From: Variovorax sp. J22P240 | GTDB lineage: Bacteria > Pseudomonadota > Gammaproteobacteria > Burkholderiales > Burkholderiaceae_C | Assembly (NCBI RefSeq): GCF_030316855.1 | Contig: NZ_JASZYR010000001.1 | Location: forward strand, 310,001 to 374,000 | Length of the DNA: 64,000 bases | Reading direction: 5' to 3' | Shown: positions 52,070-61,627 of the stretch, piece after piece | Numbering within the stretch: position 1 is the stretch's first letter | Layout of the letters: each line of letters opens with the position of its first letter | Translations under genes and position numbers: made by a program | The notes under the pieces: model-generated | What the model was told of the DNA's origin: nothing | The model's input: only the letters and a program-made list of their open reading frames with translations | Database searches by the model: none

Positions 52070-52852
52070 TCATGCTTCGGACTCCACGCCATAGGTCTGG
52101 ATCGGTTCCGCCTTGCCCTTGACCATCGCCGGGGGCATCGGCCGGAGGCGAAACTGATCCTGGACCGTGCGGCGAATGTCCTCAGTGATCAGCAGATCGA
52201 CTTCGTACTTGCTGGTCAGCCCTTCGACCCGGGCAGCAACGTTGATCGGATCGCCCGTCACGCTGAACTTCGACAAGCCTGCGGTGCCGATCACGCCTGC
52301 CACCACCTCTCCGCCGTGAATGCCGATGCCGAAGCGCAGTTCAGGCAGGCCCTTCTCACGCAAAGTGGCGTTGTAGCGCGCCAGTGCCGCGCGCATTTCC
52401 AGAGCGGCCAGCACGGCGTCTCGCGCCTGCCAGGGGTTGGATTCCATGGCGCCGAACAGGGCCAGCAAGCCGTCGCCCACGAACTCGGTGACATGACCGT
52501 GATGATGGGTAATGGCAACGGTCATGTGGCGGAAGTAGTCGTTCAGGATGCTCACGGTGACGGCGGGGTCGAGCCGATCGCACAAGGCCGTGAAGCCGCG
52601 CAGGTCGGCAAACAACATCGTCACCTGGCGTCGCTCGGGCGCGAAGGCGTCATCGGCGCGGGTGAGCCGCTCGACCACGTCAGCCGGCACGAAACGCTCG
52701 AACTGACGTTGCAGTTGCTCCAGCTTTTCATCGGAGGCCAGCAGCAGCTTCTCGAGCTGATCGTTCTGGCGACGGCCGCGCAGGACGAGTACTGCCAGGC
52801 TCGAAAGGACGACGGCCCCGACCGCGGCCAGGACCCATGCCAGCGCCATCAT
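52070..52852 (-). CDS. Class III adenylate/guanylate cyclase, single membrane anchor
   Basis: A 260-residue protein. One transmembrane segment (about 3-25) is followed by a coiled stretch (LEKLLLASDEKLEQLQRQFE) and the cyclase domain: metal-binding aspartate in MLFADLRGFTALCDRLDP, GDGLLALFGA, FGIGIHGGEVVAGVIG and NVAARVEGLT. This is a complete catalytic set for making cAMP or cGMP in the cytoplasm. Its ATG overlaps the stop of the AhpD-like gene (ATGA, 52849-52852), so the two proteins are made together. Confidence 0.9.
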   Translation of the reverse strand: MMALAWVLAAVGAVVLSSLAVLVLRGRRQNDQLEKLLLASDEKLEQLQRQFERFVPADVVERLTRADDAFAPERRQVTMLFADLRGFTALCDRLDPAVTVSILNDYFRHMTVAITHHHGHVTEFVGDGLLALFGAMESNPWQARDAVLAALEMRAALARYNATLREKGLPELRFGIGIHGGEVVAGVIGTAGLSKFSVTGDPINVAARVEGLTSKYEVDLLITEDIRRTVQDQFRLRPMPPAMVKGKAEPIQTYGVESEA

Positions 52853-53934
52853 TCCAGCAACATGGCCAGCCGGACGGTCCCATTCGCCAGCGATGCCACC
52901 CCAATGGCTTCCAGCAGCGCGTCGGCGTCCAGCACGGTGCCGAGGGCGCGCGTCTTTTGCTGGATCGACGAAGGTTCGTAGTACACCGTGTCGCGCGCCC
53001 AGGCCAGGAGGCCGGCTTCGCGTTGTGCCAGGCGGGGGCAACGAAGCGTTGCCAAGGCGCTTTCGATTTCCGTCTGACTCAGGCCCTCTTCGAAAAGCAA
53101 CTGGGTCGCCGCGGCTTCGCAATGCGGGCAGCCGAGCGTGCGCGCGACCACGGCGAACATCAGCACTTTGGCGCTGCGGCTCAGCACCCCCGTCTCGAAC
53201 GCGCCGTCGAGCGCCGCCTTCATGACTCGGCCTGCATGGAGACCCGCGAGCGGCGCCACCACGACGCCAAACGGGCCCGCGGCCAATGCAGTCTGATCCA
53301 TCGCCGCTTCCGCCGGCCTGCTCGGCGCGAACTTCTTCATCAACGGCATGGCGAGCGCGAGCAGCCAACGGAACGGTCCGCTGGCCATGCGTTCGAACTT
53401 CTGTTCCGACGGACACGCCAACAGGGTGCTGACGCGGTTGTAGAAGCACCCGAGCGAGATCGCAAACGCGATCTCGCCGATTTGCGCCGGCGTGTAGCCG
53501 AGCTTGAGCAGGGCAGCACGCTCTGCCGCGGCCGGGCGGGGCCTTGATCGGGCCAGACTGCGGCAGAAGGCGATGTACGCGCGCTCCTTGTCGTCCAGCT
53601 CGGCCGTCTGCACGTCGCGTTCGACTTGCTGGATGAATGACTCGGAATAGCCCAGCACCTTCATGTAAGCGCGGTTCGCGCCATAGCAGTAGCGGCAGGA
53701 ATTCTCCTGTGCCGTCACCATGTTCCCCATGCGGTGCAGCCGCTCCGTCAGAGCGCCCGGCACATAGCTCGTCGCCTCGTAGGCTGCCTCGCGCAACCAC
53801 CGGCTGGGTGCGACTCGGCGGTCAACCTCCAGGACCTGGGCGCCGCGGCGCTTGAGTTCGGCTTCCCACTCCACGTCGTGCGCAGCCGGCAGGACCGGGT
53901 CGCCCCATTGGATTTCGCTCAGCAACACAGCCAT
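52849..53934 (-). CDS. AhpD/carboxymuconolactone decarboxylase-like protein, two domains
   Basis: A 361-residue protein from the ATG at 53934 with GGAG upstream. Two AhpD-like helical domains are present. The first has ENSCRYCYGANRAYMKVLGY, the second TLGCPHCEAAATQLLFEEGL. Each keeps the C-x-x-C redox pair, but the histidine three residues on is Asn in the first and Ala in the second. Members act as alkylhydroperoxidases or are uncharacterised. Coupling to the cyclase suggests it feeds a redox or peroxide signal to it (inference). Confidence 0.82.
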   Translation of the reverse strand: MAVLLSEIQWGDPVLPAAHDVEWEAELKRRGAQVLEVDRRVAPSRWLREAAYEATSYVPGALTERLHRMGNMVTAQENSCRYCYGANRAYMKVLGYSESFIQQVERDVQTAELDDKERAYIAFCRSLARSRPRPAAAERAALLKLGYTPAQIGEIAFAISLGCFYNRVSTLLACPSEQKFERMASGPFRWLLALAMPLMKKFAPSRPAEAAMDQTALAAGPFGVVVAPLAGLHAGRVMKAALDGAFETGVLSRSAKVLMFAVVARTLGCPHCEAAATQLLFEEGLSQTEIESALATLRCPRLAQREAGLLAWARDTVYYEPSSIQQKTRALGTVLDADALLEAIGVASLANGTVRLAMLLE

Positions 53935-54024
53935 CGGCCACTCCACCGGAATTGGACGGATTCTGCCGCAACGCCGAGCAGCTGGCCGCATGCTGCCTTT
54001 GGCCTTCACCACGGCCCAGGGTCC

Positions 54025-55275
54025 TCATGGGCGCCACTTCGGCACGAGTGCTTCGTCGAGCGCCCAGTGCGGCCGGCCAGGCTCGATCCGCACGCCACCG
54101 ATCCAGCGAGTGGTGCTGGCGTGATCGACCCAGTAGGCGGCGCCGTCCAGGACAAGCTTGCCCAAGCCAGTCAGTTCGAGCGGCCGGCGAGGCCAATCCA
54201 GCTGGGTGTCGAATTCTCGAATCAAAGGATTCCCCACATCGATCAGGGCGCGCGCCAACGCGTAGAACATCGAGTCACCCAGGAACGGAAGAGGTTCTCG
54301 AACACTCATCAGTTCACTGAAGACCCGGCCCAAAGTGGGCCGATCGAGCTCACGGATGATCTCCAACACAAGTCGTTCGGTCAGGGACAGTCCGTCGCGC
54401 AGAGATGGGAGCTCCTGCAGTTGGCGACGCAGCGCTGGTGCCAGGAACGGCAGCCCCAAGGACTCACTGAAGGCCAATTCGGCCCAGGCTTGCGGCGAAG
54501 AGGCGCGATACGCCTTCCACGCCGTGCGTGCGAGTTCGAGGGTGCTTGCTTCCAGGCGGCGTCGTTGGGGCCATAGCCACGCGAGAACCTCTGGCGCCAA
54601 CTGCCCGATTCCGATGAACCTTTCGACGCCTGGGACGTGGCTGATCTCTATCAGCTCCAGCAATTCCGGTGGCGTGGTCATCCCCGCCAGGACGGCAATG
54701 AGAAACAACTGGTCGTACGCATCCGCATCGCACCAAAGTACGGCATGCGGGGCCTGCGAAATCCGGGCGAGGTCTCGGTACTCGCCCCGCATGCGCTGCC
54801 GCGCGTCGTCGATCGGCATGTCGAAGGCACTGCTGATGAAATCGCAGCGAAGCTCGAGGAATTCGAGATCGGGTACGTCCGGTGCGGGTCCCATGCACAG
54901 GGGATCCGCAAACATGTGGAATTCGCCTTGGAAGCCGGCCACGCGCAAGCTGTGAGCAATGTCGTTGCCGCAGCGCCAATGCTGAGTGCTGGCTTCGCGG
55001 TCTGCAGCAAACTGCGGATGTCGAGCGGCGAAATCAACAGCGTCGGTATGCGCTTTGAGCTTGGGCCAACTCGGGAACCCGAGCTCGCGAGCGATGAGCC
55101 ACTGCGCGTCCGCCAATCGGGGAGGGGCGGAGTAGAGCGCATGTCGCTCGAGCAGGGCTTGCTGGGACACCGCCGTACCGTCTCTCAGCCGAGTGAGGAG
55201 CTCCTTGGCTCGCTTGCGTTGGTGCTCGAGGTTGATATGGCCGTTGTAGGCCGAGGCGCGATAGTCGTTGGGCAT
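54025..55275 (-). CDS. DUF1835-domain protein with ankyrin-associated N-terminus
   Basis: A 416-residue protein. Residues about 1-75 (HINLEHQRKRAKELLTRL, LADAQWLIARELGFPSWPKLKAH) match the short region that often precedes ankyrin repeats, but no repeats follow. From about residue 95 it resembles DUF1835: CGNDIAHSLRVAGFQGEF, FADPLCMGPAPDVP, and a long helical remainder (to the end). No activity is known. It precedes the AhpD/cyclase pair by 90 bases on the same strand. Confidence 0.72.
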   Translation of the reverse strand: MPNDYRASAYNGHINLEHQRKRAKELLTRLRDGTAVSQQALLERHALYSAPPRLADAQWLIARELGFPSWPKLKAHTDAVDFAARHPQFAADREASTQHWRCGNDIAHSLRVAGFQGEFHMFADPLCMGPAPDVPDLEFLELRCDFISSAFDMPIDDARQRMRGEYRDLARISQAPHAVLWCDADAYDQLFLIAVLAGMTTPPELLELIEISHVPGVERFIGIGQLAPEVLAWLWPQRRRLEASTLELARTAWKAYRASSPQAWAELAFSESLGLPFLAPALRRQLQELPSLRDGLSLTERLVLEIIRELDRPTLGRVFSELMSVREPLPFLGDSMFYALARALIDVGNPLIREFDTQLDWPRRPLELTGLGKLVLDGAAYWVDHASTTRWIGGVRIEPGRPHWALDEALVPKWRP

Positions 55276-55558
55276 ACGATCTCCAAGATCGGCCGTGTCC
55301 GCTGGCTGGCCGGGAGTCGCATGTGAATGCGCTGTGATCTGAAGCCTGGGCGCAGCCCTTTCCGCGGACGGGAGGCGTGGAGAGACGCCCGGCGGAATTC
55401 TAGTTTCCAGCGCAACGCTGAAAAGTGACCGAAGGGCCCCCGCCAGCGAAATTGCGCACTTTGACTCGAAAAATGTGGCCGAAATTCGCCCGATTCACCC
55501 ACAACGGGCTGGCACTCGCCTATTCTGCGGGCCATTCCAACTACTCGAGACATCCGTG

Positions 55559-56389
55559 ATGAATGACTGCGCCGATCAGCATCCGAGCCTCGTCCCGTGG
55601 GCTGCGGCCTTCCTGCTGGCCGCAGCCGCCCCAGCCCATGCGCTGGTCATCGGCGTGACCGAGGGCGTGACCTATCAGGCCAGTGACAGCCAGATCGAGG
55701 CCAAGTTCGAGCCTATCGCCGAGGCGCTGGGCAAGGCGCTGAAGCAGCCGGTGACGATCAAGGTCCTGAGCTCGTACCGCAACGCGCGCGAGGCGTTGAA
55801 GGAGAACCAGGTCGACCTGGCCTTCGTGCATCCGGCCCACGTGGCGTTCGAGGCGACCAAGGCGGGCCACTTCAAGACGCTCGCCTGGACCGCGGGCTTC
55901 ACGGATTACAAGGTGTCCTTCCTGTGCAAGGACCTGAAAGCCATCTCCAATTGGAAGGAGATCGCCGGCAAGAGCCTGGTCATGCCCGATCCGGACTCCA
56001 TCACCTCCGTGATCACGCGTGCGATGCTGCGTGAGCAGGGCCTGCAGGAGGGCGCGGTCAAGACCACCAACACGCGCTACCAGGATGCGGTGCCGTTCTA
56101 TGTGCAGAACGGTTTCGCCGTCTACGGCGCCACCGCGTCAGCCGGTGTGATCAAGGCCTGGAAGTCCACTGGCGGGAAGACCTGCGCCGAATCGCGCGCC
56201 GTTCCCATCAAGCAGTGGCTCGCCTCGAGCAAGCTCGACGCGAGCACAGTCGCCACGGTGCGCGACACCTTGCTGGGGCTCGGACAGTCCGATGCCGGCA
56301 AGCGTGCGCTCGCCACCTCGACGTACACCGGATTCATCGCGCCCTCGGTGGAAGTCGAGAAGTCGTTGATGACCTGGCTGGGGATCTGA
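55559..56389 (+). CDS. PhnD/PtxB-type substrate-binding protein
   Basis: A 276-residue exported protein with a signal peptide ending near residue 28 (AAPAHA). The fold shows KFEPIAEALGKALKQPVTIKVL, DLAFVHPAHVAFEAT, WKEIAGKSLVMPDPDSITS and a C-terminal lobe, typical of binding proteins for phosphate, phosphite or phosphonate ABC systems. No permease or ATPase gene is next to it, so it is an orphan. The ATG at 55559 is used; a GTG three bases earlier is possible. Confidence 0.85.
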   Translation: MNDCADQHPSLVPWAAAFLLAAAAPAHALVIGVTEGVTYQASDSQIEAKFEPIAEALGKALKQPVTIKVLSSYRNAREALKENQVDLAFVHPAHVAFEATKAGHFKTLAWTAGFTDYKVSFLCKDLKAISNWKEIAGKSLVMPDPDSITSVITRAMLREQGLQEGAVKTTNTRYQDAVPFYVQNGFAVYGATASAGVIKAWKSTGGKTCAESRAVPIKQWLASSKLDASTVATVRDTLLGLGQSDAGKRALATSTYTGFIAPSVEVEKSLMTWLGI

Positions 56390-56421
56390 CCCGAATCCGC
56401 ACGACGAGCGCCACGAGGATC

Positions 56422-56438
56422 GCCTGCACCGCGCAGGC
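56422..56438 (+). terminator. Possible terminator after the PhnD-like gene
   Basis: GCCTGC-ACCGC-GCAGGC followed by CCGTTTACCTTGTTTT. The stem is short and the T-tract broken, so confidence is low. Confidence 0.35.
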
Positions 56439-56554
56439 CCGTTTACCTTGTTTTGAAAATCCAGGCTGGCTGTCAGCTTGCAGAAAGCACGGTCTCAATA
56501 ATTATGAATTCAGTTTCGGCGGCGGCCGGATCTGCAAGACAAGGAGACATGCTC

Positions 56555-58459
56555 ATGAGCCGCTACGCAGAGTTCTATCGCCGGTCCGTCGACGACCCCG
56601 AAGGCTTCTGGGCCGAACAGGCCCGGTTGATCGACTGGAAGTCGCCGCCGCAACAGACTCTGGACGCCAGCCGGCCACCTTTCGCGCGCTGGTTCGTGGG
56701 TGGTACGACCAACCTCTGCCACAACGCGGTCGATCGCCATCTGGCCCGTCGCGGTGATCAACGCGCCTTGATCTTCGTGTCGACCGAGACCGGCGTCGAG
56801 AAGAGCTACAGCTTCAAGGAACTCCATGCCGAAGTGCAGCGCGTCGCTGCCAGCCTGATGGAACTGGGCGTCGGCAAGGGTGACCGCGTCCTGATCTACA
56901 TGCCGATGGTTCCGGAGGCGGCCTTCGCCATGCTGGCCTGCGCGCGCATCGGGGCCATCCATTGCGTGGTGTTCGGCGGCTTTGCGAGTGGCTCGCTGGC
57001 GTCGCGCATCGAGGACGCGACGCCGAAGGTCATCGTGAGCGCCGATGCCGGGTCGCGCGGCAACAAGGTCCTTGCGTACAAGCCCTTGCTCGACGAGGCG
57101 ATCCGGCTGTCTTCGCACAAGCCCGATGCGGTGCTGCTGTTCGATCGCGGCCTGGCGCCGATGGCGCTGACCGAAGGCCGCGACCATCTTGCGAGTGCGC
57201 TGATGGAGAGGCATCGCGATGTCGAGGTGCCCTGCGTCTGGCTCGATGCGACGGATATCAGCTACACCCTCTACACCAGCGGCACCACCGGCAAGCCGAA
57301 GGGCGTACAGCGCGACACCGGCGGCTACGCCGTCGCACTCGCCGCGAGCATGCAGCACATCTTCGACGGCCGCGCCGGCGAAAGCTATTTCTCGACCAGC
57401 GACATCGGGTGGGTAGTCGGTCACAGCTACATCGTCTATGGCCCGCTGATCGCGGGCATGGCGACCCTTATGTACGAGGGCCTGCCGACCCAAGGTCTCG
57501 ACCAGCAGCCCGACGGCGGCATCTGGTGGCGCCTGGTCGAGAAGTACAGGGTGACGGTGATGTTCAGTGCGCCCACGGCGGTGCGCGTGCTGAAGAAGCA
57601 GGACCCCGCGCTGCTGAAGAAGTACGACCTGTCGAGCCTGCGTGCGCTCTTCCTGGCTGGCGAACCGCTCGACGAGCCGACAGGTCGCTGGATCAGCGAG
57701 GGGCTGGGCGTGCCGATCATCGACAACTACTGGCAGACCGAGTCCGGCTGGCCGATCCTCACGGTCGCGAATGGCGTGGAGCGCACACGGAGCAAGTTCG
57801 GCAGCCCGGGCATCCCGATGTACGGCTTCAAGGTCAAGATCCTCGATGAGACGACCGGCGACGAACTCACCGGCGCGAACGAGAAAGGCGTCGTCGTCAT
57901 CGAGGGCCCGACGCCACCGGGCTTCATGCAGACGGTCTGGAGGGACGACGAGCGCTTCGTCAATACCTACTGGAAGGGCGTTCCGGGCAAGCTGGTGTAT
58001 TCGACCTTCGACTGGGGCATTCGCGACGCGGACGGCTATTTCTACATCCTCGGCCGCACCGACGACGTGATCAATGTGGCCGGCCACCGGCTGGGCACGC
58101 GCGAGATCGAGGAGAGCATCTCCGGCCACGCGAACGTAGCCGAAGTCGCCGTGGTCGGCGTCGCCGATGCGCTCAAGGGCCAAGTGGCGATGGCCTTCGT
58201 CGTTCCCAAGGACGGCGCGGCTGTCGCAGACGAGAAGATGGCCCTGCACCTTGAAGGGGAAATCATGAAGCGCGTATCAGACGATCTCGGTGCCCTGGCC
58301 CGGCCCGCGCGCGTGCGCTTCGTGGCCGCATTGCCCAAGACACGCAGTGGCAAGCTCCTCCGCCGCGCGATCCAGGCCGTGTGCGAGCAACGCGATCCCG
58401 GCGACCTGACGACCATCGACGACCCGTCCACCCTCCAGCAAATCAAGAACCTGCTCTGA
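56555..58459 (+). CDS. prpE: Propionate-CoA ligase
   Basis: A 634-residue AMP-forming acyl-CoA synthetase. The start at 56555 is set by AAGGAG eight bases upstream; an ATG two codons earlier is too close to that site. The N-terminus (YAEFYRRSVDDPEGFWAEQA) and FARWF...TNLCHNAVDRH are characteristic of PrpE rather than AcsA. The P-loop is TLYTSGTTGKPKG, followed by DNYWQTESGWP and the acetylatable lysine in KTRSGKLLRR. It activates propionate for the methylcitrate route. It lies upstream of sucA on the same strand but is separated by the intergenic repeat. Confidence 0.94.
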   Translation: MSRYAEFYRRSVDDPEGFWAEQARLIDWKSPPQQTLDASRPPFARWFVGGTTNLCHNAVDRHLARRGDQRALIFVSTETGVEKSYSFKELHAEVQRVAASLMELGVGKGDRVLIYMPMVPEAAFAMLACARIGAIHCVVFGGFASGSLASRIEDATPKVIVSADAGSRGNKVLAYKPLLDEAIRLSSHKPDAVLLFDRGLAPMALTEGRDHLASALMERHRDVEVPCVWLDATDISYTLYTSGTTGKPKGVQRDTGGYAVALAASMQHIFDGRAGESYFSTSDIGWVVGHSYIVYGPLIAGMATLMYEGLPTQGLDQQPDGGIWWRLVEKYRVTVMFSAPTAVRVLKKQDPALLKKYDLSSLRALFLAGEPLDEPTGRWISEGLGVPIIDNYWQTESGWPILTVANGVERTRSKFGSPGIPMYGFKVKILDETTGDELTGANEKGVVVIEGPTPPGFMQTVWRDDERFVNTYWKGVPGKLVYSTFDWGIRDADGYFYILGRTDDVINVAGHRLGTREIEESISGHANVAEVAVVGVADALKGQVAMAFVVPKDGAAVADEKMALHLEGEIMKRVSDDLGALARPARVRFVAALPKTRSGKLLRRAIQAVCEQRDPGDLTTIDDPSTLQQIKNLL

Positions 58460-58486
58460 CCGTCCGCCGCCGCCTCAGTCCAGAAA

Positions 58487-58573
58487 TACCGCGGAACCGG
58501 CCTTGGCGGACGGCTGGTATTGCCCCCTTGCAAAGGGGGTGGGCGGCCACACGTAGTGGGCAAGCCTGGGGGT
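58487..58573. repeat. Dispersed intergenic repeat, copy B
   Basis: The second copy of the element at 6973-7057. It reads ACCGCGGAACCGGC, then a stem CCCCCTT-GCA-AAGGGGG (58523-58539), then GGCGGCCACACGTAGTGGGC and AAGCC. Compared with copy A the central stem has changed on both sides but still pairs. It lies between prpE and the sucA operon, immediately before a TACAAT box. Confidence 0.7.
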
Positions 58574-58579
58574 TACAAT
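58574..58579 (+). promoter_or_regulatory. Candidate -10 box of the sucA operon
   Basis: TACAAT directly follows the repeat, about 119 bases before the sucA start. It matches five of six bases of the sigma-70 consensus. No good -35 is visible at the right distance, so the assignment is tentative. Confidence 0.35.
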
Positions 58580-58697
58580 CCGCCGGTACTCAGGCCCTTC
58601 CCCAGCCACAGTCGCATCCGCCAATCGGTTCAGCCGTGTCGCGGAAGGTTTCTTAACCAGCTAGTGCTTCCTTCAGGGAAGCGAAGGTCAGCGGAAT

Positions 58698-61580
58698 ATG
58701 AGCGATTCCTCGTCGACGTCTTCGTCCGTCTACAGCGCCTATCAAGGCAATACCTACCTCTTCGGCGGCAATGCGCCCTATGTCGAAGAGATGTACGAAA
58801 ACTACCTCTCCAACCCGGGCAGCGTGCCCGACAACTGGCGCTCGTACTTCGACGCGCTTCAGAACGTCCCCGCGACGGACGGAACCAACACCAAGGACGT
58901 GCCGCACCTGCCGGTCGTCAATGCCTTCGCCGAGCGCGCCAAGCAGGGCACGACCAAGGTGGTCGTCGCCAGCGGCGCCGATTCCGAACTCGGCCGCAAG
59001 CGCACGGCCGTCCAGCAGCTGATTGCTGCCTATCGCAACGTCGGCGCCCGCTGGGCCGACCTCGATCCGCTCAAGCGCACCGAGCGTCCCGCGATTCCCG
59101 AACTCGAGCCTTCTTTCTACGGCTTTGCAGATGCCGACCTGGAAACGGTGTTCAACACGAGCAACACCTTTTTCGGCAAGGAAACGATGTCGCTGCGCGA
59201 TCTGCTCAATGCGCTGCGCGAAACCTACTGCGGCACCATCGGCGTCGAGTACATGTACATGACCGACCAGGCGCAGAAGCGCTGGTGGCAGCAACGGCTC
59301 GAAAGCGCCCGCACCAATCCGCAGCTCTCCGCCGAACAGAAGAAGCGCGTGCTCGAGCGTCTGACCGCTGCCGAAGGCCTCGAACGCTTCCTGCACACCA
59401 AGTACGTCGGCCAGAAGCGCTTCTCGCTCGAAGGCGGTGAAAGCTTCATCGTCGCGATGGACGAGGTGATCAAGCAGGCCGGCATCAAGGGCGTCCAGGA
59501 AATCGTGATCGGCATGGCCCACCGCGGCCGTCTCAACGTGCTGGTGAATTCGCTCGGCAAGATGCCGGCGGACCTCTTCGCGGAGTTCGACCACACGGCA
59601 CCCGAAGACCTGCCCAGCGGCGACGTCAAGTACCACCAGGGCTTCAGCTCGGACGTGTCGACGCCCGGCGGCCCGGTGCACCTGAGCCTGGCATTCAACC
59701 CCTCGCACCTTGAGATCGTGAACCCGGTGGTCGAAGGCTCCGTGCGCGCTCGCATGGACCGTCGCGCCGACCCGCTCGGCAAGCAGGTGCTGCCGGTCAT
59801 CGTGCACGGCGACGCCGCCTTCGCAGGGCAAGGCGTCGTGATGGAAACGCTGGCGCTGGCCGAAACGCGCGGCTATTCCACCGGCGGAACGGTCCACATC
59901 GTGATCAACAACCAGATCGGCTTCACCACCAGCGACCCGCGCGACAGCCGCTCGACGCTGTATTGCACCGACATCGTCAAGATGATCGAAGCGCCGGTGC
60001 TGCACGTGAACGGCGACGACCCCGAAGCCGTGGTGCTCGCGACCCAACTCGCCCTCGAATTCCGCATGGAGTTCCAGAAGGACGTGGTGGTCGACATCGT
60101 CTGCTTCCGCAAGCTGGGCCACAACGAGCAGGACACGCCGGCGCTGACGCAGCCGCTGATGTACAAGAAGATCGCGCAACACCCCGGTACGCGCAAGCTC
60201 TACGCCGACAAGCTCACCGCCCAGGGCATGGGCGCCACGCTCGGCGACGACCTGGTCAAGGCGCAGCGCGCGGCTTTCGACGCCGGCAGGAACACCTCGG
60301 ACCCGGTCCTGACCAACTTCAAGAGCAAGTACGCGGTGGACTGGCACCCCTTCCTGAATAAGAAGTGGACCGACGCCGGCGACACGGCCATCCCGACCGC
60401 CGAATGGAAGCGGCTGGCCGAGCGCATCACCAAGGCACCGGACAACTTCACCGTGCATCCGCTGGTTAAGAAGGTGCTGGACGACCGTGCCGCGATGGGC
60501 CGCGGCGACGTCAACGTCGACTGGGGCATGGGCGAGCACATGGCTTTCGCCTCGCTCGTGGCCAGCGGCTACCCGGTGCGTCTGTCGGGTGAGGACAGTG
60601 GCCGCGGAACCTTCACGCACCGCCACGCGGTGCTGCACGACCAGAACCGCGAGAAGTTCGACGTAGGCACCTACGTGCCCTTGCAGAACGTCGCTGACAA
60701 CCAGGCACCGTTCGTCGTGATCGATTCGATCCTGTCGGAAGAAGCCGTGCTCGCCTTCGAATACGGCTACGCCTCCAATGATCCGAACACGCTCGTGATC
60801 TGGGAAGCGCAGTTCGGCGACTTCGTCAATGGCGCTCAGGTCGTGATCGACCAGTTCATCGCATCGGGCGAAGTCAAATGGGGCCGCGTCAACGGCATCA
60901 CGCTGATGCTGCCGCACGGCTACGAAGGCCAGGGCCCCGAGCACAGCTCGGCGCGCCTCGAGCGCTTCATGCAGCTGTCGGCCGACACCAACATACAGGT
61001 GGTGCAGCCGACCACGGCCAGCCAGATCTTCCACGTGCTGCGTCGCCAGATGGTGCGCAACCTGCGCAAGCCGCTGGTGATCATGACGCCGAAGTCGCTG
61101 CTGCGTAACAAGGACGCGACCTCGCCGCTGTCGGAGTTCACCAAGGGCAGCTTCCAGACGGTCATTCCGGACAACAAGGATCTCAAGGCCGAGAAGGTCA
61201 AGCGCATCATCGCCTGCTCCGGCAAGGTCTACTACGACCTGGCGAAGAAGCGCGAGGAAAAGGGAACCGATGACGTCGCGATCATCCGCGTCGAGCAACT
61301 CTATCCCTTCCCGCACAAGGCCTTCGGCGCCGAACTGAAGAAGTATCCCAATCTCGTCGACGTGGTGTGGTGCCAGGACGAGCCGCAAAACCAGGGCGCC
61401 TGGTTCTTCGTGCAGCACTACATCCACGAGAACATGCAGGAAGGCCAGAAGCTCGGCTACTCCGGCCGTGCCGCCTCGGCATCGCCCGCGGTCGGCTACT
61501 CGCACCTGCACCAGGAACAGCAGAAGGCGCTGGTCGACGGCGCGTTCGGCAAGCTCAAAGGCTTCGTGCTGACCAAGTAA
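58698..61580 (+). CDS. sucA: 2-oxoglutarate dehydrogenase E1 component
   Basis: A 960-residue ThDP enzyme of the citric acid cycle. The N-terminal segment NTYLFGGNAPYVEEMYENYL binds the E2 core. The ThDP region includes GMAHRGRLNVLVN, HGDAAFAGQGVVMETLAL and NNQIGFTT; later blocks are SGEDSGRGTFTHRHAV and the C-terminal PQNQGAWFF. Length fits E. coli SucA (933). It decarboxylates 2-oxoglutarate and loads succinyl groups on SucB. First gene of sucA-sucB-lpdA, with 47 bases to sucB. Confidence 0.98.
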   Translation: MSDSSSTSSSVYSAYQGNTYLFGGNAPYVEEMYENYLSNPGSVPDNWRSYFDALQNVPATDGTNTKDVPHLPVVNAFAERAKQGTTKVVVASGADSELGRKRTAVQQLIAAYRNVGARWADLDPLKRTERPAIPELEPSFYGFADADLETVFNTSNTFFGKETMSLRDLLNALRETYCGTIGVEYMYMTDQAQKRWWQQRLESARTNPQLSAEQKKRVLERLTAAEGLERFLHTKYVGQKRFSLEGGESFIVAMDEVIKQAGIKGVQEIVIGMAHRGRLNVLVNSLGKMPADLFAEFDHTAPEDLPSGDVKYHQGFSSDVSTPGGPVHLSLAFNPSHLEIVNPVVEGSVRARMDRRADPLGKQVLPVIVHGDAAFAGQGVVMETLALAETRGYSTGGTVHIVINNQIGFTTSDPRDSRSTLYCTDIVKMIEAPVLHVNGDDPEAVVLATQLALEFRMEFQKDVVVDIVCFRKLGHNEQDTPALTQPLMYKKIAQHPGTRKLYADKLTAQGMGATLGDDLVKAQRAAFDAGRNTSDPVLTNFKSKYAVDWHPFLNKKWTDAGDTAIPTAEWKRLAERITKAPDNFTVHPLVKKVLDDRAAMGRGDVNVDWGMGEHMAFASLVASGYPVRLSGEDSGRGTFTHRHAVLHDQNREKFDVGTYVPLQNVADNQAPFVVIDSILSEEAVLAFEYGYASNDPNTLVIWEAQFGDFVNGAQVVIDQFIASGEVKWGRVNGITLMLPHGYEGQGPEHSSARLERFMQLSADTNIQVVQPTTASQIFHVLRRQMVRNLRKPLVIMTPKSLLRNKDATSPLSEFTKGSFQTVIPDNKDLKAEKVKRIIACSGKVYYDLAKKREEKGTDDVAIIRVEQLYPFPHKAFGAELKKYPNLVDVVWCQDEPQNQGAWFFVQHYIHENMQEGQKLGYSGRAASASPAVGYSHLHQEQQKALVDGAFGKLKGFVLTK

Positions 61581-61627
61581 GAAGAACTCACATTCACCTC
61601 ACAAAGAAACACGAAGCGGAATAGAAA

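Noticed and set aside
58653..61511. A 952-codon open frame opposite sucA
   Set aside because: Same shadow effect; sucA on the plus strand is unambiguous.
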